A DNA stretch of 6,044 bases from NCBI GenBank assembly GCA_030050125.1, contig JASIJN010000037.1, positions 1 to 6,044 on the forward strand, in the 5' to 3' direction. Below, in pieces: positions 5,370 through 6,044 of this stretch. Numbering within the stretch: position 1 is the first letter of the stretch; the number at the start of each line of letters is the position of its first letter. The notes beneath the pieces are model-generated. The model was not told where the DNA came from. It searched no databases and saw nothing but the letters and a program-made list of their open reading frames with translations. The position numbers were made by a program, and so were the translations under genes. Source of the stretch: Streptosporangiaceae bacterium (lineage in GTDB: Bacteria; Actinomycetota; Actinomycetes; Streptosporangiales; Streptosporangiaceae).

Positions 5370-6044
5370 TCAGAAGAACTCGAAGTACTCGCGCATCTCC
5401 CAGTCGCTGACCTCCTGCCCCTCGGGCGGCGGGTTCTCCGCCACGGCCGCCCGGTAGCGCGCCAGCTCGGCGCGCTTCATCTGCAGCAGGTAGTCGACCA
5501 GGGTGGCGCCGAACGCCTCGCGGTAGAACTTGTCGGCGTCGAGGGCGTCGACCGCGTCAGCGAGCGACGTGGGCAGCATGGGTGCGGCGGCGACGTAGGG
5601 ATCGGCCTCCACCGGGGGCGGCGGCTCCAGCCCGCGGCGGATTCCGTCCAGGCCGGCCGCGATGTTGGCGGCCAGGTAAAGGTACGGGTTGGCGGCCGGC
5701 TCGCCGATCCGCATCTCCACATGGCTGCTGCCGTCGCCCGGCGAGCCCTGGACCCGGACCAGGGCGCCGCGGTTCTCCACCCCCCAGCACACCCGGTCCG
5801 GCGCGAACGAGTAGGGCCGGTAGCGCTTGTAGCCGTTCACGGTGGGAGTGGAGAACGGCATCATCGGCAGCGCGTGCTCGAGCAGCCCGGCCACCCACCG
5901 CCGGCCCAGCTCGGACAGCGGCGCGTCCGGGCTGGCGAAGGCGTTGCTGCCGTCCTGGCGCGAGATCAGCGACTGGTGCAGGTGCCAGCCCGAGGAGAAG
6001 AAGTTCGCCAGCGCGGGCCGGCACATGAAGCTGGCCAGCAGGCC
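5370..6044 (-). CDS. Glutamine-synthetase-like gamma-glutamyl ligase, 5' part outside window
   Basis: Only the C-terminal 224 residues are present; the frame is open to the right edge. It is the catalytic domain of the glutamine synthetase family, which activates glutamate with ATP and couples it to ammonia or an amine. Visible motifs, numbered from the first full codon, are SGWHLHQS (18-25) with the ATP/metal histidine, NGYKRY (70-75), ENRGALVR (90-97) with the two glutamate-site arginines, and VEMRIGEPAANPYL (109-122). At Phe80 in SFAP, bacterial type I glutamine synthetase has Glu327, which helps form the ammonium site. The adenylylation tyrosine loop is absent. Both points fit a PuuA-like gamma-glutamyl-amine ligase rather than the housekeeping enzyme. 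The amine is unknown. It is the first gene seen of an operon with the Dabb protein and permease. Confidence 0.88.
   Translation of the reverse strand, partial: GLLASFMCRPALANFFSSGWHLHQSLISRQDGSNAFASPDAPLSELGRRWVAGLLEHALPMMPFSTPTVNGYKRYRPYSFAPDRVCWGVENRGALVRVQGSPGDGSSHVEMRIGEPAANPYLYLAANIAAGLDGIRRGLEPPPPVEADPYVAAAPMLPTSLADAVDALDADKFYREAFGATLVDYLLQMKRAELARYRAAVAENPPPEGQEVSDWEMREYFEFF

Overview
The window is very GC-rich. Its codons strongly favour G or C at the third position, its genes are tightly packed, and GTG starts are used alongside ATG. This fits a high-GC actinobacterium. The genus cannot be named from the sequence. There are six protein genes, one cut by the right edge. No tRNA, rRNA, CRISPR array, insertion sequence or phage gene was seen.

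Left half, plus strand. A 189-base leader with a small hairpin is followed by an unusual nucleoside diphosphate kinase (190-693). A 222-base gap with inverted repeats and a CCTCC-rich stretch leads to a UDP-glucose 6-dehydrogenase, whose start I place at 916 (916-2274). Four bases later comes a DmpA-type (P1 family) aminopeptidase (2279-3451), probably co-transcribed with the dehydrogenase. The dehydrogenase supplies UDP-glucuronate for cell-surface sugars.

Right half, minus strand, convergent with the first half. Reading right to left, the genes are the C-terminal half of a glutamine-synthetase-like ligase (5370-6044, continuing past the window), a small Dabb (stress-responsive A/B barrel) protein (5004-5348) and an APC-superfamily amino acid/polyamine permease (3493-4971). 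The gaps are 21 and 32 bases, and an alternative permease start would give a 4-base ATGA overlap, so these three form an operon. The ligase lacks the glutamate that lines the ammonium site of true glutamine synthetases. It more likely joins glutamate to an organic amine. My reading is an amine uptake and gamma-glutamylation module: the permease imports the amine, the ligase glutamylates it, and the Dabb protein has an unknown accessory role.

The two halves meet tail to tail at 3452-3492. That junction carries a degenerate 12-base tandem repeat and no clear terminator. Whether the P1 peptidase takes part in the same amine chemistry is an open inference. The most interesting points are the altered ligase active site, the Dabb gene inside this operon, and the nucleoside diphosphate kinase with an insertion before its catalytic histidine.
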